Shown: positions 8,887-19,250, counted from the stretch's first letter. The stretch: DNA of 37,597 nt from Cytophagales bacterium (GCA_030448185.1 JAUJNL010000069.1:1-37597), one strand, 5' to 3'. The notes: generated from the sequence alone by a model not told the origin. Program-made: numbers and translations.

Positions 8887-11660
8887 TTACCTCACCTTAA
8901 CCGCTGATACTTCCAGGAGTTGTTGATAGGTGTAATAAGTCAGGAGTTTGTCAAAATCTTCCACGTACAGCACCGATACCGGAAAGCCGCTGGGAAGGGA
9001 AGTGTTTCCGATCTTACGGCCAGCCAGATCATACAGCAGTGTTTGATTCGTATGAGTATCGGTAATTGCGATTAATTTCAGACCAGCGCCGAAGTTGTAG
9101 TACCGGGCTTTAAACCCAGAGCCCAGTTCGCCATCCAGTTCAAACAGCACCTCGCCCTTTTTATCTAGTATACTTACTCGCTCCTGATCCTGCCGGAGTA
9201 CCAGCCAATCGGTACCCTTACATCCGGGCAAAGCGTAAAAAAGGCCTCGCGGGAGGGGCGGTATAGTTGCCTTCTTCCAAAATCTTACCGGTCAGGTCAA
9301 TCTGGATAATGGCTCCGTTATTGGAGAGCCGTGAGAACCGAATGTTGAGGCGCTACCTGTGGTCCCATAAACAGCGGACTAGAGATTAATTCCCGCAGGT
9401 CCACCGGAAAGCCTTGGTAAGATTGACCGCGGCGGTTAAGTAAGTGTACTTTGCCGTTCAGTTGCAGGGCAATCAGGTAGTCTTTGTCTTCAATCCGCAG
9501 GTGGCGGATGGGGCCCTGCAAGCGGTACCCGAGCCGCAGTGGATTCCAGCCTTCCAGCAGTTTGCCTTCTTTACTGTATAAGAACACATTGCCCGTAAGG
9601 TCGGATACTGCAAAGCGATAATCCCGGTTGCCGTCGTAATCAATTACCGATGCGCCCTGCAGCGGCACGGCCGTTGGTACCTCAATTGGAAAATTGCCGA
9701 CTGTCTGACCATTCCGGTCGAGCAGGTACAGTTTCCGTTGGGTGGCAAAAAGGTATTGCAGTTTACCATTATTCAGATAATCGATTTGCTGAACCTCACC
9801 GGCAATAGGTTTTTCCAGCCACTTCCGCCAGAGGATTTGCCCTTTCTGATTAACGAGATACATTCTTTTGGCTACATCCTGTATAAGCACTTCTGCACTG
9901 TTATCCACGTGATTCCGGACGACAGATGGTTCGCTGCGAACGGTGGTGTCCAGGCGGGTCCGCACGTTGAGGATGTATTTATTACGCTGGTCGGCAGGCG
10001 TCCTGCCTTCTGAGTAATGCAGCTGTACTTGGGCGGGAAACTGATTACCTGAATTGTTCCAAACCTGACCAGACAGCCATTCGTACCGTTTAAAAAGACT
10101 TTCATGCTCCTGCAGAAGTTTTCGCCACGAAAGCGTAGTGTTTTGCCGTAATAAAGGCCATATGCGGGTGGTGTTTACAAAATACGTATAATAGGCTTTG
10201 GGTTGCATCCTTTCCAGAATCTGTTTTTGCCGTTCGGACCGGCTCCAGACTTCGCCCTTTCGCACGTCCTCAAACCACTGTTTCAAGCCCGGAATACTGG
10301 AAGCAAATACAATGTAGTTTTCGTAGGTGATATAAAAACACTCCCCGACCTCGCCAATCTGATTGCCCAGGACTTTGGCCGGAAAATCGGATGTATTCAT
10401 ACGCCCAATAGTGGTGCCCCCGAACTTCTCCGCAAAATTGTCGGCCGAAGAATGAGCTTTCATTTTTCCGGAAACCGCATTCAGGTAACGCAATGCTTGC
10501 GCTACATTTTTAGCCTGCACCAGTAGCAATTTATCGGTCCGGGTCTGGCCTGGCTCAAGGGTAAGGTGAGTTAATTCGTTGCCCATCCAGTCAAACCAGC
10601 CCTCGGGTTGTACCCCTGCCTCGCGGAGCTTCAGCCAGGATTCTTTCAGGGACTGGTCAAGCTGCTGGTATTTAGCTATATCTGCCTGCCACTTTTGGGC
10701 ATCCGAAATACTCCAATGCTCCATAATGGCAGTTCGCTTGGGAATCAGGTCCAGGCAGGAGATGGCCTGAGGAGACTGCCGCGCAAACGTAGCCAGGTAG
10801 GGCATCGATTCTTTACCGGTAACTGCCCGTATATCACCTTGCAAAGTAATTGCGTCACTGGAAGCATTTACATCAAAGCGGGCCGATTGGAAGGAAAAGC
10901 CAAGCATCGTACCGGTGTTATTCTGGCTATTCCCCAGAAAGGCAGACAGGAATCCAGCCATCATGCGGCTGTTGAGGTACCATTGCAACTTTGCTTTGCC
11001 TTCCGGGTGAACTTCCTGCAAATCCATCCAGGGATTTTTCTGGATTCCGGAAGTTTTTTGAATGGTGCGAATTACGTCTTCTACCAGAAATGAGGTGAAA
11101 CTGCCTACCAATACATCCTGATGAATGATGTAGGAAAAGCGGCTGCCGGATGGGACATGGGTGAATTCGGTGATGAGCAATCCGCCAAAATTACGGGTAT
11201 CGGTGCGGTAGGGGCGGTCCTGACGAAAATGGCTAAGCACTGCCTGTACCCTCTTTTTTTCTTGCTCCGCCGTCAGCGGCAAATAAAATACGTAGTCAAA
11301 ATCCTGCGTGGAGGTCAGATGCAAGGAGGCAAATAGCTGCTTGTTTTGCAGCAACTCGTTGACTCCTTCCAGTTGCTGCAAGGTTTGCAGCCGTGCCTGC
11401 ACCCGTCCAAAGAAGGGAAGCGTTTGCATATTCTGCCACGGCGGATCTGCCTTCCATTGTTTCAGTTCCTGTAACGGGTTTTCACTCTTTACCACCAACA
11501 TCGCATTTTCGGGAATCAGGGCCCAGACGGTGGCCAGTTGTCGGGCTTCCCACCATCGGTAACCGAAGAACATTGCCGTGCCAATGAGCAGGAGCAGGGC
11601 AAAAAGGAACAGGCGGGTATTTTTCAAGAATAAGGTTGCGTTGGTGCGCAAAAATACCAA
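8887..11660 (-). CDS. Large membrane-anchored protein with C-terminal beta-propeller, frameshifted
   Basis: About 920 residues when two small indels near 9245-9260 and 9320-9345 are allowed for. An N-terminal helix (LFLFALLLLIGTAMFFGYRW, about 14-34) anchors it, with the rest probably periplasmic. Residues 45-560 form a large region without a recognised domain (starts PENAMLVVKSENPL, similar in style to DUF3352 proteins). After about residue 580 there are seven or more blade-like repeats with a L-D-x-x-G-x pattern: LVNQKGQILW, LLDRNGQTVG, LYSKEGKLLE, LLNRRGQSYQ, IDLTGKILEE, ILDKKGEVLF and LYDLAGRKIG. The last blades (8887-9300) lie in other frames, so the gene ends at TAA 8887-8889. Function unknown; probably an envelope scaffold. 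Confidence 0.7.
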
Positions 11661-11935
11661 AAAAGGCCTCCTTTTCCGCCCAAAAGCCTTGATTCCAGGA
11701 AAACTTTCTGTCCAGAAAAGCCATATCCGGACTATTGAAATTGAGTGGAAAATTTAAATTATCCTGACCCCTGTAGAATATTCAGCCCATCCTTATAATG
11801 AATTTTCCCTAAAGGGTACTCTCTTCATGTAACTAAACAAATGATATATTAGATTTTACAAATATAGCTTTTAGGATAATTTTACTATCTTCAACCAATT
11901 ACTCCGATTTCCTTTCCACTCTCAATCGGTTCCTT

Positions 11936-13333
11936 ATGAAACAATCTAACCACTCCCGCCGAAATTTCCTGAAAAAGCTGGGCGGTTCTACTGCGCTGCT
12001 GGCCGGTGGCACCTCGCTGATTATTCCGGAAACCCTGCAAGCCCATACCTTAGTCCCCAACCAGAGGTTTACGGCCAATGATAAAATCCGGGTGGCCGGT
12101 ATTGGAATGGGCATTATGGGATTCGGCGATATGCAAACCGCCTTGAAGGTGCCCGGCGTAGAACTGGCCGCCGTGTGTGACCTGTATGATGGCCGGCTGA
12201 TTCGGGCTAAGGAAGTATTCAAGAAGGATATTTTCACTACCCGCGACTACCGCGAAATCCTGGACCGGAAAGACATTGATGCCGTTATTATTGCCACTCC
12301 CGACCATTGGCACGACCACATCTCCATTGATGCCATGAATAAGGGAAAAGCAGTATACTGCGAAAAACCAATGGTACATCATCTCGACGAAGGGCAGGCC
12401 GTGATTGATACCCAGTTGAAAACCAAGCGGCCTATGCAGGTAGGCAGCCAGCGAATCAGCAGCCTTTCTCATGCCCAAGCCAAGAAATTTTACGAAGCGG
12501 GTGAAATCGGTGAGCTCAACCTGGTCGAAGCCACCATGGACCGCAGTGATGCGGTTGGTGCCTGGCAATATTCCATTCCACCGGATGCCTCGCCTAAAAC
12601 CGTGGATTGGGACCGTTACCTGGGCGATGCGCCAAAAGTGCCTTTCGACCCGGTACGGTTTTTTCGCTGGCGTAACTACCGCGACTACGGCACCGGCGTA
12701 CCCGGCGACTTGTTTGTGCACCTGATCACGGGACTGCATTATATCATCAGTTCCAAAGGACCCAGCCGCATTTTTGCCAGCGGTCAGCTTGCCTACTGGA
12801 AGGATGGCCGCGACGTGCCCGACGTAGTAGTTGCCGTATTCGACTATCCTAAAACCGAAACCCATCCTGCCTTCCAGATGACCTTGCGGGTTAACTTCGT
12901 AAGTGGCGCCGGTGGAGGGTCTTATACCAGATTGGTAGGCTCGGAAGGCTATATGGAACTCGGTGGAAATAATGTGAAGGTGGTGAAGAACAAGTTGGGC
13001 ACTGTTCCCTGGTACGGAGGCTACGACTCTTTCTACACATTCCCCGAGGCCCAGCAGAAGGAATATGTGAAGCAATATGAGGCAAAGTATGGCCCCGGCA
13101 AACCGCAGCGGTCCGCTCCCAAAGAACAGGTTTACAAAGAACCCGACGGGCATGACGACCGCTACGAACACTTTGCTAATTTCTTCGAAGCCGTACGGAC
13201 CGGCAAACCCGTTATCGAAGATCCCTCTTTTGGCCTCCGGGCTGCGGGTCCGGCGTTGGCCACCAACATGAGTTATTTTGAGAAGAAGATCATTAGCTGG
13301 GACCCCGAAAAAATGAAAGTGGTTAATTCATAA
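11936..13333 (+). CDS. Tat-exported Gfo/Idh/MocA family oxidoreductase
   Basis: 465 residues. The N-terminus has a twin-arginine signal (SRRNFLKKLGG, then an Ala/Leu/Gly-rich stretch), so it is exported folded with its cofactor. The Rossmann NAD(P)-binding segment follows (RVAGIGMGIMGFGD and AAVCDLYDGR). The conserved EKP of this superfamily is present (GKAVYCEKPM), and the C-terminal alpha/beta domain holds the substrate. These enzymes oxidise or reduce sugars, inositols and related compounds. The substrate is unknown. It is convergent with the Uma2 gene, whose stop abuts it. The long open frame on the opposite strand is a shadow. Confidence 0.93.
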   Translation: MKQSNHSRRNFLKKLGGSTALLAGGTSLIIPETLQAHTLVPNQRFTANDKIRVAGIGMGIMGFGDMQTALKVPGVELAAVCDLYDGRLIRAKEVFKKDIFTTRDYREILDRKDIDAVIIATPDHWHDHISIDAMNKGKAVYCEKPMVHHLDEGQAVIDTQLKTKRPMQVGSQRISSLSHAQAKKFYEAGEIGELNLVEATMDRSDAVGAWQYSIPPDASPKTVDWDRYLGDAPKVPFDPVRFFRWRNYRDYGTGVPGDLFVHLITGLHYIISSKGPSRIFASGQLAYWKDGRDVPDVVVAVFDYPKTETHPAFQMTLRVNFVSGAGGGSYTRLVGSEGYMELGGNNVKVVKNKLGTVPWYGGYDSFYTFPEAQQKEYVKQYEAKYGPGKPQRSAPKEQVYKEPDGHDDRYEHFANFFEAVRTGKPVIEDPSFGLRAAGPALATNMSYFEKKIISWDPEKMKVVNS

Positions 13334-13909
13334 TCAGACAGAAAAATTTACGTCGGCGTACACTTCGGATAGAGGTATTTGCAGGAATAACTCGGGAATG
13401 TCCGCCGACTTTTCTATTTCTTCTATCGTATAGTGGGTCCACAATTGCTGCTGCCGGATATAGATTCGTATCCATACTTCATCCTGAGCCACAATCAAAT
13501 AGGCCTTTAACGTAGGGATAGAGAGGTAAGCATCTGCTTTCTTGCCCAGGTCTTTATTTTCCGTACTATCCGACAATACCTCTACCAGCAATTCCGGTTC
13601 CCGAGTAAATTGATTGTCTTGAATATCTTTCGGGGAACAGGTCAGCATTACGTCCGGGTAAAAGTATTTTTTATTGGCTGCAACCTCTAACTTGGCCGTT
13701 TCGGTCCGTACCCGGCACCCCCTGTCTCGGGCTTGATTTCGCAAAAAGAAGGCAATATTCTGCACAATTTGATTGTGCGCATTACTTCCTCCGGCCAGTG
13801 ACCAGACTTCCCCATTATAATATTCGTACCGGGACTCCTGGGCTGCCCTTTCCTGCGCCTCGTACTCGGCAAAAGAGTAAACAGTATGGTGTCGCAATGC
13901 ATCTCCCAT
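13334..13909 (-). CDS. Uma2 family endonuclease-like protein (DUF820)
   Basis: 191 residues matching the Uma2/DUF820 group, a PD-(D/E)XK nuclease-fold family of unknown biological role. Seen: YSFAEYEAQERAAQESRYEYYNGEVW at the N-terminus (E in the YEYYNGEV region), SNAHNQIVQNIAFFL, the central FYPDVMLTCSP, where D is the expected acidic ligand, and PELLVEVLSDST with E as the second acidic residue before K in KDLGKKADAYL. The stop codon abuts the end of the oxidoreductase gene with no gap. A TACTTTTG at 13914-13921 on this strand fits a -7 element so close to ATG 13909 that the message could be leaderless. Confidence 0.9.
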   Translation of the reverse strand: MGDALRHHTVYSFAEYEAQERAAQESRYEYYNGEVWSLAGGSNAHNQIVQNIAFFLRNQARDRGCRVRTETAKLEVAANKKYFYPDVMLTCSPKDIQDNQFTREPELLVEVLSDSTENKDLGKKADAYLSIPTLKAYLIVAQDEVWIRIYIRQQQLWTHYTIEEIEKSADIPELFLQIPLSEVYADVNFSV

Positions 13910-14140
13910 AAGGCAAAAGTAGTAAGCTTACCATTGCTGTACCGCATTTTTATGACGCCAGGAAACAAATCTTGTTTACACCTGCTCATAAAACGGGCCA
14001 GAAAGTCGTATTCTATACACTTGATAAGAAGGGCGTATGCGATACACCCCTCCAATGTTGTCACTCGGCTGGAGTCAAGCGATTGTAAGGGAGTTGGACC
14101 TTGCGATTGATACTTGCGTATCGAATAAAACAAAAACTGA

Positions 14141-15553
14141 CTATTGCTGCTCCTCAAACGAATCAGAAAAAACCAGTTGTTTCTTCCCGTTATACAGTTT
14201 AACATAATCCGTTTCTCCGGCTCCCTTGGATGTAACCGAAATACCCAGAATGGGGCCGACCGGCTGGTTATAGGTAGTTTGGTAAATCAATCTATCCTCA
14301 AAATAAATAGACACTTGTTTGTTCTCTACTACCATTCGGGCCTTCTTCCAGTCAGAAATCTCCTGGGCGAAAACCGAAAGGTCCTGCGTATGGCCGTCTA
14401 ACTGCTTTTCGCCAAATACCATTTGCACGAAGGCGAAACAGTTGGATGCCAGGAAGTGCATTTTTAATATGCCTTTGGTTCCCGACAGTTTAAACCACAT
14501 ATCATTACACAACTGTCCACCGCCAGGCTCGTTGCTGCGAAACCGGACTTCAAACTGGAGGTTATCACCGTCCACCCCAAAATCTTTAACCGTATTGTAC
14601 TCAACAAAGTACTCCTTAGCCGATCTAATAGTATCACCTAGGCGGTTGGGGTCGGTATGCAGGATTCCCCCTGACTGAAGTATATTTTTCGGAAGCGCTT
14701 TTCTGGTCTGCGGGTATTCATACGTTCGATAAAGGTATCCTTCCCAGCCTTCCGTATCAATAAATACTTTGGCCGTAGCCAGGGTCGTTTCTCCGGCTTT
14801 CAGTTTTACATCAAATATCCCCGGACGCATGTAAGAATTGAAAAAAGGCTTTTCCTCGGCAGGAAGTTTCCATTGAGCTCCTCCAAAGTCAAGATAGAGG
14901 TTGTCCGCGGGGGCGCCGGTGATGTGATAGCTGAATTTAACCGTGTGGGGCTTCTTCCCGTAAGGAGGAAAAGCTTCCAGTTGCCCCTTTACCGGTGCCT
15001 GCAATACTTCTCTCGTCAAGAGGTAAAAAGATAATGCACATCCGGCGCTGAGGACTACCAGCAGGAGTAACAGCTTTTTCCGCAAATTTCCCCTGACTCT
15101 TGTCGTAGCTGGTTGTCTCCCGGAAAGGCGGCTGTCTACCCTTTCAACTTCACCGAGGCTTAAGGGCGAGTTGATACTGGCTTCCGTTCTAATAGTTAAA
15201 GGGAATAGTTCCTCGTCAGCGGGCTGTTTCGATGCTAGCTCCCCGGTTGGAATCCGGTTCGCTTCTTTAAAGTGAATCCAGTTTTGGTAGCCCAGAAAGA
15301 TAGCCAGGCATTTTTGGTATCCGGCTGCGGGTTATAGTTTTTATGGATTTTAAGTTTACTAAAAAAGACGTTCCAGGGTGTGTACGCTCAAACTAATATT
15401 GGACGCCTCAAATAATAATTCCTGGAGCTTTTTAAAATCCTGAAACGTCCACTTATCTCGGCTGCCCCAGTTTAATTTTTGTTCAATTAAAGCGAGGCAC
15501 TTACTGAGATAGTCCATTTCCTGCATAAACGTATTACTATGCGGTAAAGACAC
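14141..15553 (-). CDS. Membrane-spanning HTH-like sensor protein with periplasmic lectin-like domain, frameshifted
   Basis: About 470 residues after two homopolymer indels. Residues 1-100 hold a cytoplasmic domain seen at the N-terminus of many Bacteroidetes proteins: WTFQDFKKLQELLFEASNI, LSVHTLERLF and PQPDTKNALAIFLGYQNW, an HTH-like pattern. The A-run at 15361-15366 is one base too long, and a C is missing near 15306. A membrane helix follows (LLLLLVVLSAGCALSFYLL), then a periplasmic part with a PKD-like start (YHITGAPADNLYLDFGG) and a jelly-roll, concanavalin-like end (VYIYFEDRLI-type strands, EYNTVKDFGVDGDNLQFEVR). Starts GTG 15553 or ATG 15526. It diverges from the DUF1553 cassette. I infer a membrane-bound regulator; DNA binding is not shown. 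Confidence 0.65.
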
Positions 15554-15627
15554 GTTGGCGAGTAAGCTAATATATCATTTTTCCAGAGCCAGGGGATTAA
15601 ACCGGGCTATTGAAATCACAATAAATA

Positions 15628-15635
15628 CAAAACTA
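15628..15635 (-). promoter_or_regulatory. Possible -7 element for the sensor gene
   Basis: On the minus strand TAGTTTTG (15628-15635) matches TAnnTTTG exactly. No good TTG is found about 20 bases upstream, so only half of the promoter is recognisable. It would give a leader of about 70 bases and places the 11-bp repeat array just upstream, where an activator could act. Confidence 0.4.
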
Positions 15636-15680
15636 CGTCCTTTTTGCTAAGGGCACAGCCCTGTTTTACTCCGTCTGGCA

Positions 15681-15735
15681 GTTTGCAAATTGTGTGCAAA
15701 CGGTTTGCAAATGATTTGCAAGGACTTTGCAAGCC
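15681..15735. repeat. Five phased 11-bp repeats with TTTGCAA core
   Basis: Units start at 15681, 15692, 15703, 15714 and 15725, each exactly 11 bases: GTTTGCAAATT, GTGTGCAAACG, GTTTGCAAATG, ATTTGCAAGGA and CTTTGCAAGCC. TTTGCAA is kept in four units, with TGTGCAA in the second. TTTGCAAA is its own reverse complement. The spacing of one DNA turn would place all cores on one face of the helix. The array lies in the divergent gap between the sensor-like gene and the DUF1553 cassette. It has the form of a multi-site regulator-binding region. It is not a CRISPR. Confidence 0.85.
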
Positions 15736-15841
15736 CTAAAACTAGCCTTTGAGCCGCGAAGGCAGTAATTTTACCTGTAGCGAGGGTAAATGTCATTTTA
15801 CACCTATCGTCAGGAACGAATTAGCCTTTTTTTATATTTAA

Positions 15842-15872
15842 TTGAATTAGACGGGCTTGTTAATTATATTTA
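15842..15872 (+). promoter_or_regulatory. Promoter for the DUF1553 cassette
   Basis: TTG at 15842-15844 and TATATTTA at 15865-15872 (seven of eight positions of TAnnTTTG) are separated by 20 bases. Transcription would begin near 15879 and leave a short leader before ATG 15906. The 11-bp repeat array lies about 110-160 bases further upstream. Confidence 0.5.
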
Positions 15873-15905
15873 AACATCAAATTTTACCTAACGGCAGACT
15901 ATTTT

Positions 15906-18900
15906 ATGAAGAAGTTTATCACCCGTCTATCAGCCTTGGTAATCTTCGTAGTATTCAGCATTACCATGTTTAACGGGCTGGGCGGTTGCGGACGAAAAAG
16001 CTCACTTTCTGATAGTTTGCAAGCCACTTTGCCTGAAAAAGTGGACTTTAACTTCCATATTAAGCCTATTCTGTCAGATCGTTGCTTTGCCTGTCATGGT
16101 CCGGATAATAACAAGCGGGAAGCCAATCTGCGACTGGATACTGAAGAAGGCGCTTTTGCGGCGCTTGACAGCCTGGGTAAAGAACACGCCATCGTAGCTG
16201 GCGACCTGGATGAAAGCGTGGCTTATCAGCGTATAATCACCAGTGATCCGGAACTGATGATGCCTCCGCCTAAGTCTAACCTGAAGCTAAGCGGCCACGA
16301 AGTTGCCCTGATTGCCAAATGGATCGAACAAGGAGCCCAGTGGAAAGAACACTGGTCGTTTATTCCCCCTGCCAATCCGGAAATGCCTAAAGTGCAGCAC
16401 GCAACATGGGTCCGCAACCCGGTAGATCAGTTTGTGCTGAGTCAACTAGAGCAAAAAGGGTTACAACCCAATAAGGAAGCTGACAAAGCCACTTTATTGC
16501 GCCGCGTTAGCTTTGACCTAACGGGTTTGCCGCCTTCTGTGAATGATGTCAATGCTTTCCTGAATGATCAATCGCCTAATGCCTACTCAACCGCAGTAGA
16601 CCGGCTGCTGGCCTCTCCCCATTATGGAGAACGCATGGCCGCTGAGTGGATGGATGTAGCCCGCTACGCCGATTCGCACGGATACCAGGATGACGGTATG
16701 CGCAACAGCTGGCCCTGGCGGGAATGGGTGATTAAGGCCTACAATCAAAATTTGCCCTACAACCAATTCATGACCTGGCAGCTGGCCGGGGATATGCTCC
16801 CCAATCCGACAAAGGAACAATTACTGGCTACTTCCTTTAACCGAAACCACCCGCAGACGCAGGAAGGCGGCGTAGTAGACGAAGAGTATCGTATTGAATA
16901 CGTAGCCGACCGGGCCAATACGTTTGGAAAGGCCTTTATCGGACTTACTGTAGAGTGTGCCCGCTGCCACGACCACAAGTATGATCCTATTTCCCAGAAA
17001 GACTATTATTCGTTGTTTGCCTTTTTCAATAATAACCTCGAATCAGGTATTATCCCGTATAATGGAGAGGCTTCCCCTTCGGTAATTCTGCCTTCTCCCG
17101 AGGCTGAATCCAAACTGAAATTTATCCGGGAAAAACTGACACCCATTGAGCAGCAACTGAATCCGGAAAATTACCGGCAATCATTTGAAAGCTGGTTGGC
17201 TAATGCCGAAAAAACTCCCGAGAAGTTTGCAAAAACGGATGCGGGTCTGATTGGCTGGTTTCACTTCGAAGAGCCTTATTCCAAGGAGATGGTTAAGCCC
17301 AAGGATAAAAATAAAAAGAAACCTAAAGATAAAAATAAGAAGGTTGCTCCCCGCCTCAAGGCTGATGAGTTCAAAAACGCTGCTGGTACCAAACTGGCTG
17401 CCCGAACATCCGGCGACCCTGACCGGAAACCCGTAGTAGTACCCGGCAAAACCGGCAATGGTCGTAAGTTCATCGGGGATGCCGGAATGGATTTCACTCA
17501 GGAATTGAATTTTGAACGCAATCAGCCTTTTTCGATCAGCATCTGGGTAAATCCGCTGAAGGCAGGCGAAGAAGGGACCCTTTTTGCTAAAAGCAACGGA
17601 GAGTTTGAGGGCTACCGGGGCTACCGTTGCTTGCTCAATAAAGATGGTTCGCTATCCGTAAGCCTGAGCTATGTATGGCCGGCCAACTGTATTGATTTAC
17701 AAACGATGGAGAAGCTTACTCCGAATCAATGGTACCATATTGCACTTACCTATGATGGCAGCAGCAAAGCCAATGGAGTAAAAATATTTCTGAATGGCAA
17801 AGAAGCTGCCCGGAAAGTATATTCGGACAATTTGCATAAGAGTCTGCTTCATGGTGAGAAGAAAACCAACTGGAGCAAAATGCCTTTTATGCTGGGCAAA
17901 GATTTCCGGGGAAGTATCAAGGATGTGGTAATGGATGAGTTGATGGCGTATGACCGGCAGCTGTCATCCATTGAAGTAAAAGAAATTAACGGGCAGCAGG
18001 GAGCTATTTTACAGGCACTAAAGACGCCTAAGACGCAAAGAACGCCACAACAGACGGACGAACTGTTTGAATACTACCGGTTGAACTACGACAAGACGTA
18101 CGCCGAAAATCTGGCGCAGGCTACCAAACTGCGGGGCGAGGAGAATCAATTGATTACCGACCAGCCGGAGGTAATGGTGATGAAAGAACGGAAAGAGGTA
18201 CGGCCGACCTTTATTCTCAATCGTGGTGCCTATGATGCTCCTACTACGAAGGTTGTTCCGAATACCCCGGCTAAACTAGTTACCTTCGACAAAAAACTAC
18301 CTAAAAACCGGCTGGGCTTAGCTAAATGGCTTACTGACCCCAAAAATCCATTGGCTTCCCGGGTAGTGGTAAACCGCTTCTGGGCCATGTGTTTTGGCAA
18401 TGGTTTGGTGAATACCGTAGATGATTTTGGCAATCAGGGTGCATTGCCTACCAATCCTGCCCTGCTTGATTACCTGGCTGTACACTTCATGAAATCTGGC
18501 TGGGATGCCAAAGCTTTTATGAAGATGCTCGTTACTTCCGCCACTTATCGACAATCGTCTATTCCTACTAAGAAAGCTCTGGAGCTGGATCCGGATAATT
18601 CACTCTTAAGCCGCGGCCCCAGTTTCCGGTTAAGCGCCGAAATGATCAGGGACAATGCTCTGGCGGCGAGTGGATTGCTTTCGAAAAAAGTTGGCGGGCC
18701 TAGTGTCTACCCCTATCAGCCCGCTGGTATCTGGGAAGCTCTGGCAACCCGCAACAAAACAAAATATGAACAAGGCCACGGCGAAGACTTGTACCGTCGG
18801 AGTATGTACACCGTCTGGAAACGCAGTTCACCGCCGCCTTCCATGATGAACTTTGACGCCCCTGACCGCTACCTGTGCACAGTGCGCCGCCAGAAAACGG

Positions 18901-19250
18901 CTACACCCTTGCAATCTTTGGTGTTGATGAACGACCCGCAATACGTGGAAGCTGCAAGAGTACTGGCCGAAAGGATGATGAAGGAAGGAGGCGCTACACC
19001 GGAAGCCAGAATAGACTTTGCCTATAAAGCCCTGACCAGTCGGCCTCCACGTCCGGAAGAACTGAAACTGATGAAACAGTTGTACAGTGAAGAACTGGCC
19101 GACTTCCGGAAGCAGCCGAATCAGGCCGCCGAACTGCTGAGTACCGGCGAATACAAACGGAACCCAAAACTGAATGCCAGCGAAGTAGCCGCCTGTACCA
19201 TCATCGCCTCTACGGTGATGAACTTTGATGAATTTGTCATGAAAAGGTAG
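15906..19250 (+). CDS. PSCyt1-DUF1549-LamG-DUF1553 haem-type lipoprotein
   Basis: 1114 residues. Residues 1-28 form a lipoprotein-like signal with Cys28 in GLGGCGRK. A planctomycete-type cytochrome c domain follows, with the haem-binding CFACH at 60-64 and the methionine-containing PELMMPPP region. DUF1549 spans about residues 165-380 (LLRRVSFDLTGLPPS, ERMAAEWMDVARYADSHGYQ, ECARCHDHKYDPISQKDYYS; note a second CxxCH, CARCH). An exported LamG/concanavalin-like domain (about 505-690) is preceded by a duplicated Lys-rich linker. DUF1553 fills the C-terminus (NPLASRVVVNRFW, RLSAEMIRDNALAASGLL, LMNDPQYVEAARVLAERM). The family occurs with DUF1501 proteins in Bacteroidetes and planctomycetes; its reaction is unknown. 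Confidence 0.92.
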   Translation: MKKFITRLSALVIFVVFSITMFNGLGGCGRKSSLSDSLQATLPEKVDFNFHIKPILSDRCFACHGPDNNKREANLRLDTEEGAFAALDSLGKEHAIVAGDLDESVAYQRIITSDPELMMPPPKSNLKLSGHEVALIAKWIEQGAQWKEHWSFIPPANPEMPKVQHATWVRNPVDQFVLSQLEQKGLQPNKEADKATLLRRVSFDLTGLPPSVNDVNAFLNDQSPNAYSTAVDRLLASPHYGERMAAEWMDVARYADSHGYQDDGMRNSWPWREWVIKAYNQNLPYNQFMTWQLAGDMLPNPTKEQLLATSFNRNHPQTQEGGVVDEEYRIEYVADRANTFGKAFIGLTVECARCHDHKYDPISQKDYYSLFAFFNNNLESGIIPYNGEASPSVILPSPEAESKLKFIREKLTPIEQQLNPENYRQSFESWLANAEKTPEKFAKTDAGLIGWFHFEEPYSKEMVKPKDKNKKKPKDKNKKVAPRLKADEFKNAAGTKLAARTSGDPDRKPVVVPGKTGNGRKFIGDAGMDFTQELNFERNQPFSISIWVNPLKAGEEGTLFAKSNGEFEGYRGYRCLLNKDGSLSVSLSYVWPANCIDLQTMEKLTPNQWYHIALTYDGSSKANGVKIFLNGKEAARKVYSDNLHKSLLHGEKKTNWSKMPFMLGKDFRGSIKDVVMDELMAYDRQLSSIEVKEINGQQGAILQALKTPKTQRTPQQTDELFEYYRLNYDKTYAENLAQATKLRGEENQLITDQPEVMVMKERKEVRPTFILNRGAYDAPTTKVVPNTPAKLVTFDKKLPKNRLGLAKWLTDPKNPLASRVVVNRFWAMCFGNGLVNTVDDFGNQGALPTNPALLDYLAVHFMKSGWDAKAFMKMLVTSATYRQSSIPTKKALELDPDNSLLSRGPSFRLSAEMIRDNALAASGLLSKKVGGPSVYPYQPAGIWEALATRNKTKYEQGHGEDLYRRSMYTVWKRSSPPPSMMNFDAPDRYLCTVRRQKTATPLQSLVLMNDPQYVEAARVLAERMMKEGGATPEARIDFAYKALTSRPPRPEELKLMKQLYSEELADFRKQPNQAAELLSTGEYKRNPKLNASEVAACTIIASTVMNFDEFVMKR
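17295..17342 (+). repeat. In-frame 24-base tandem duplication in a Lys-rich linker
   Basis: Two adjacent copies encode KPKDKNKK twice (residues 464-479). The DNA copies differ at a few third positions, so this is an old, selected or drifting linker expansion. It separates DUF1549 from the LamG-like domain. Confidence 0.8.

Noticed and set aside
12050..13171. A 373-codon open frame on the minus strand opposite the Gfo/Idh/MocA gene
   Set aside because: The plus strand encodes a complete oxidoreductase with Tat signal and EKP motif; the opposite frame has no domain and is a shadow of its codon bias.
14040..14125. A tRNA-like fold in the gap upstream of the Uma2 gene
   Set aside because: Only a short hairpin (GATAC, TTGC, GTATC) can be drawn; no acceptor or anticodon arms.
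15681..15735. The TTTGCAA array as a CRISPR
   Set aside because: Units are 11 bases, with no spacers of 30 or so bases and no cas genes near.
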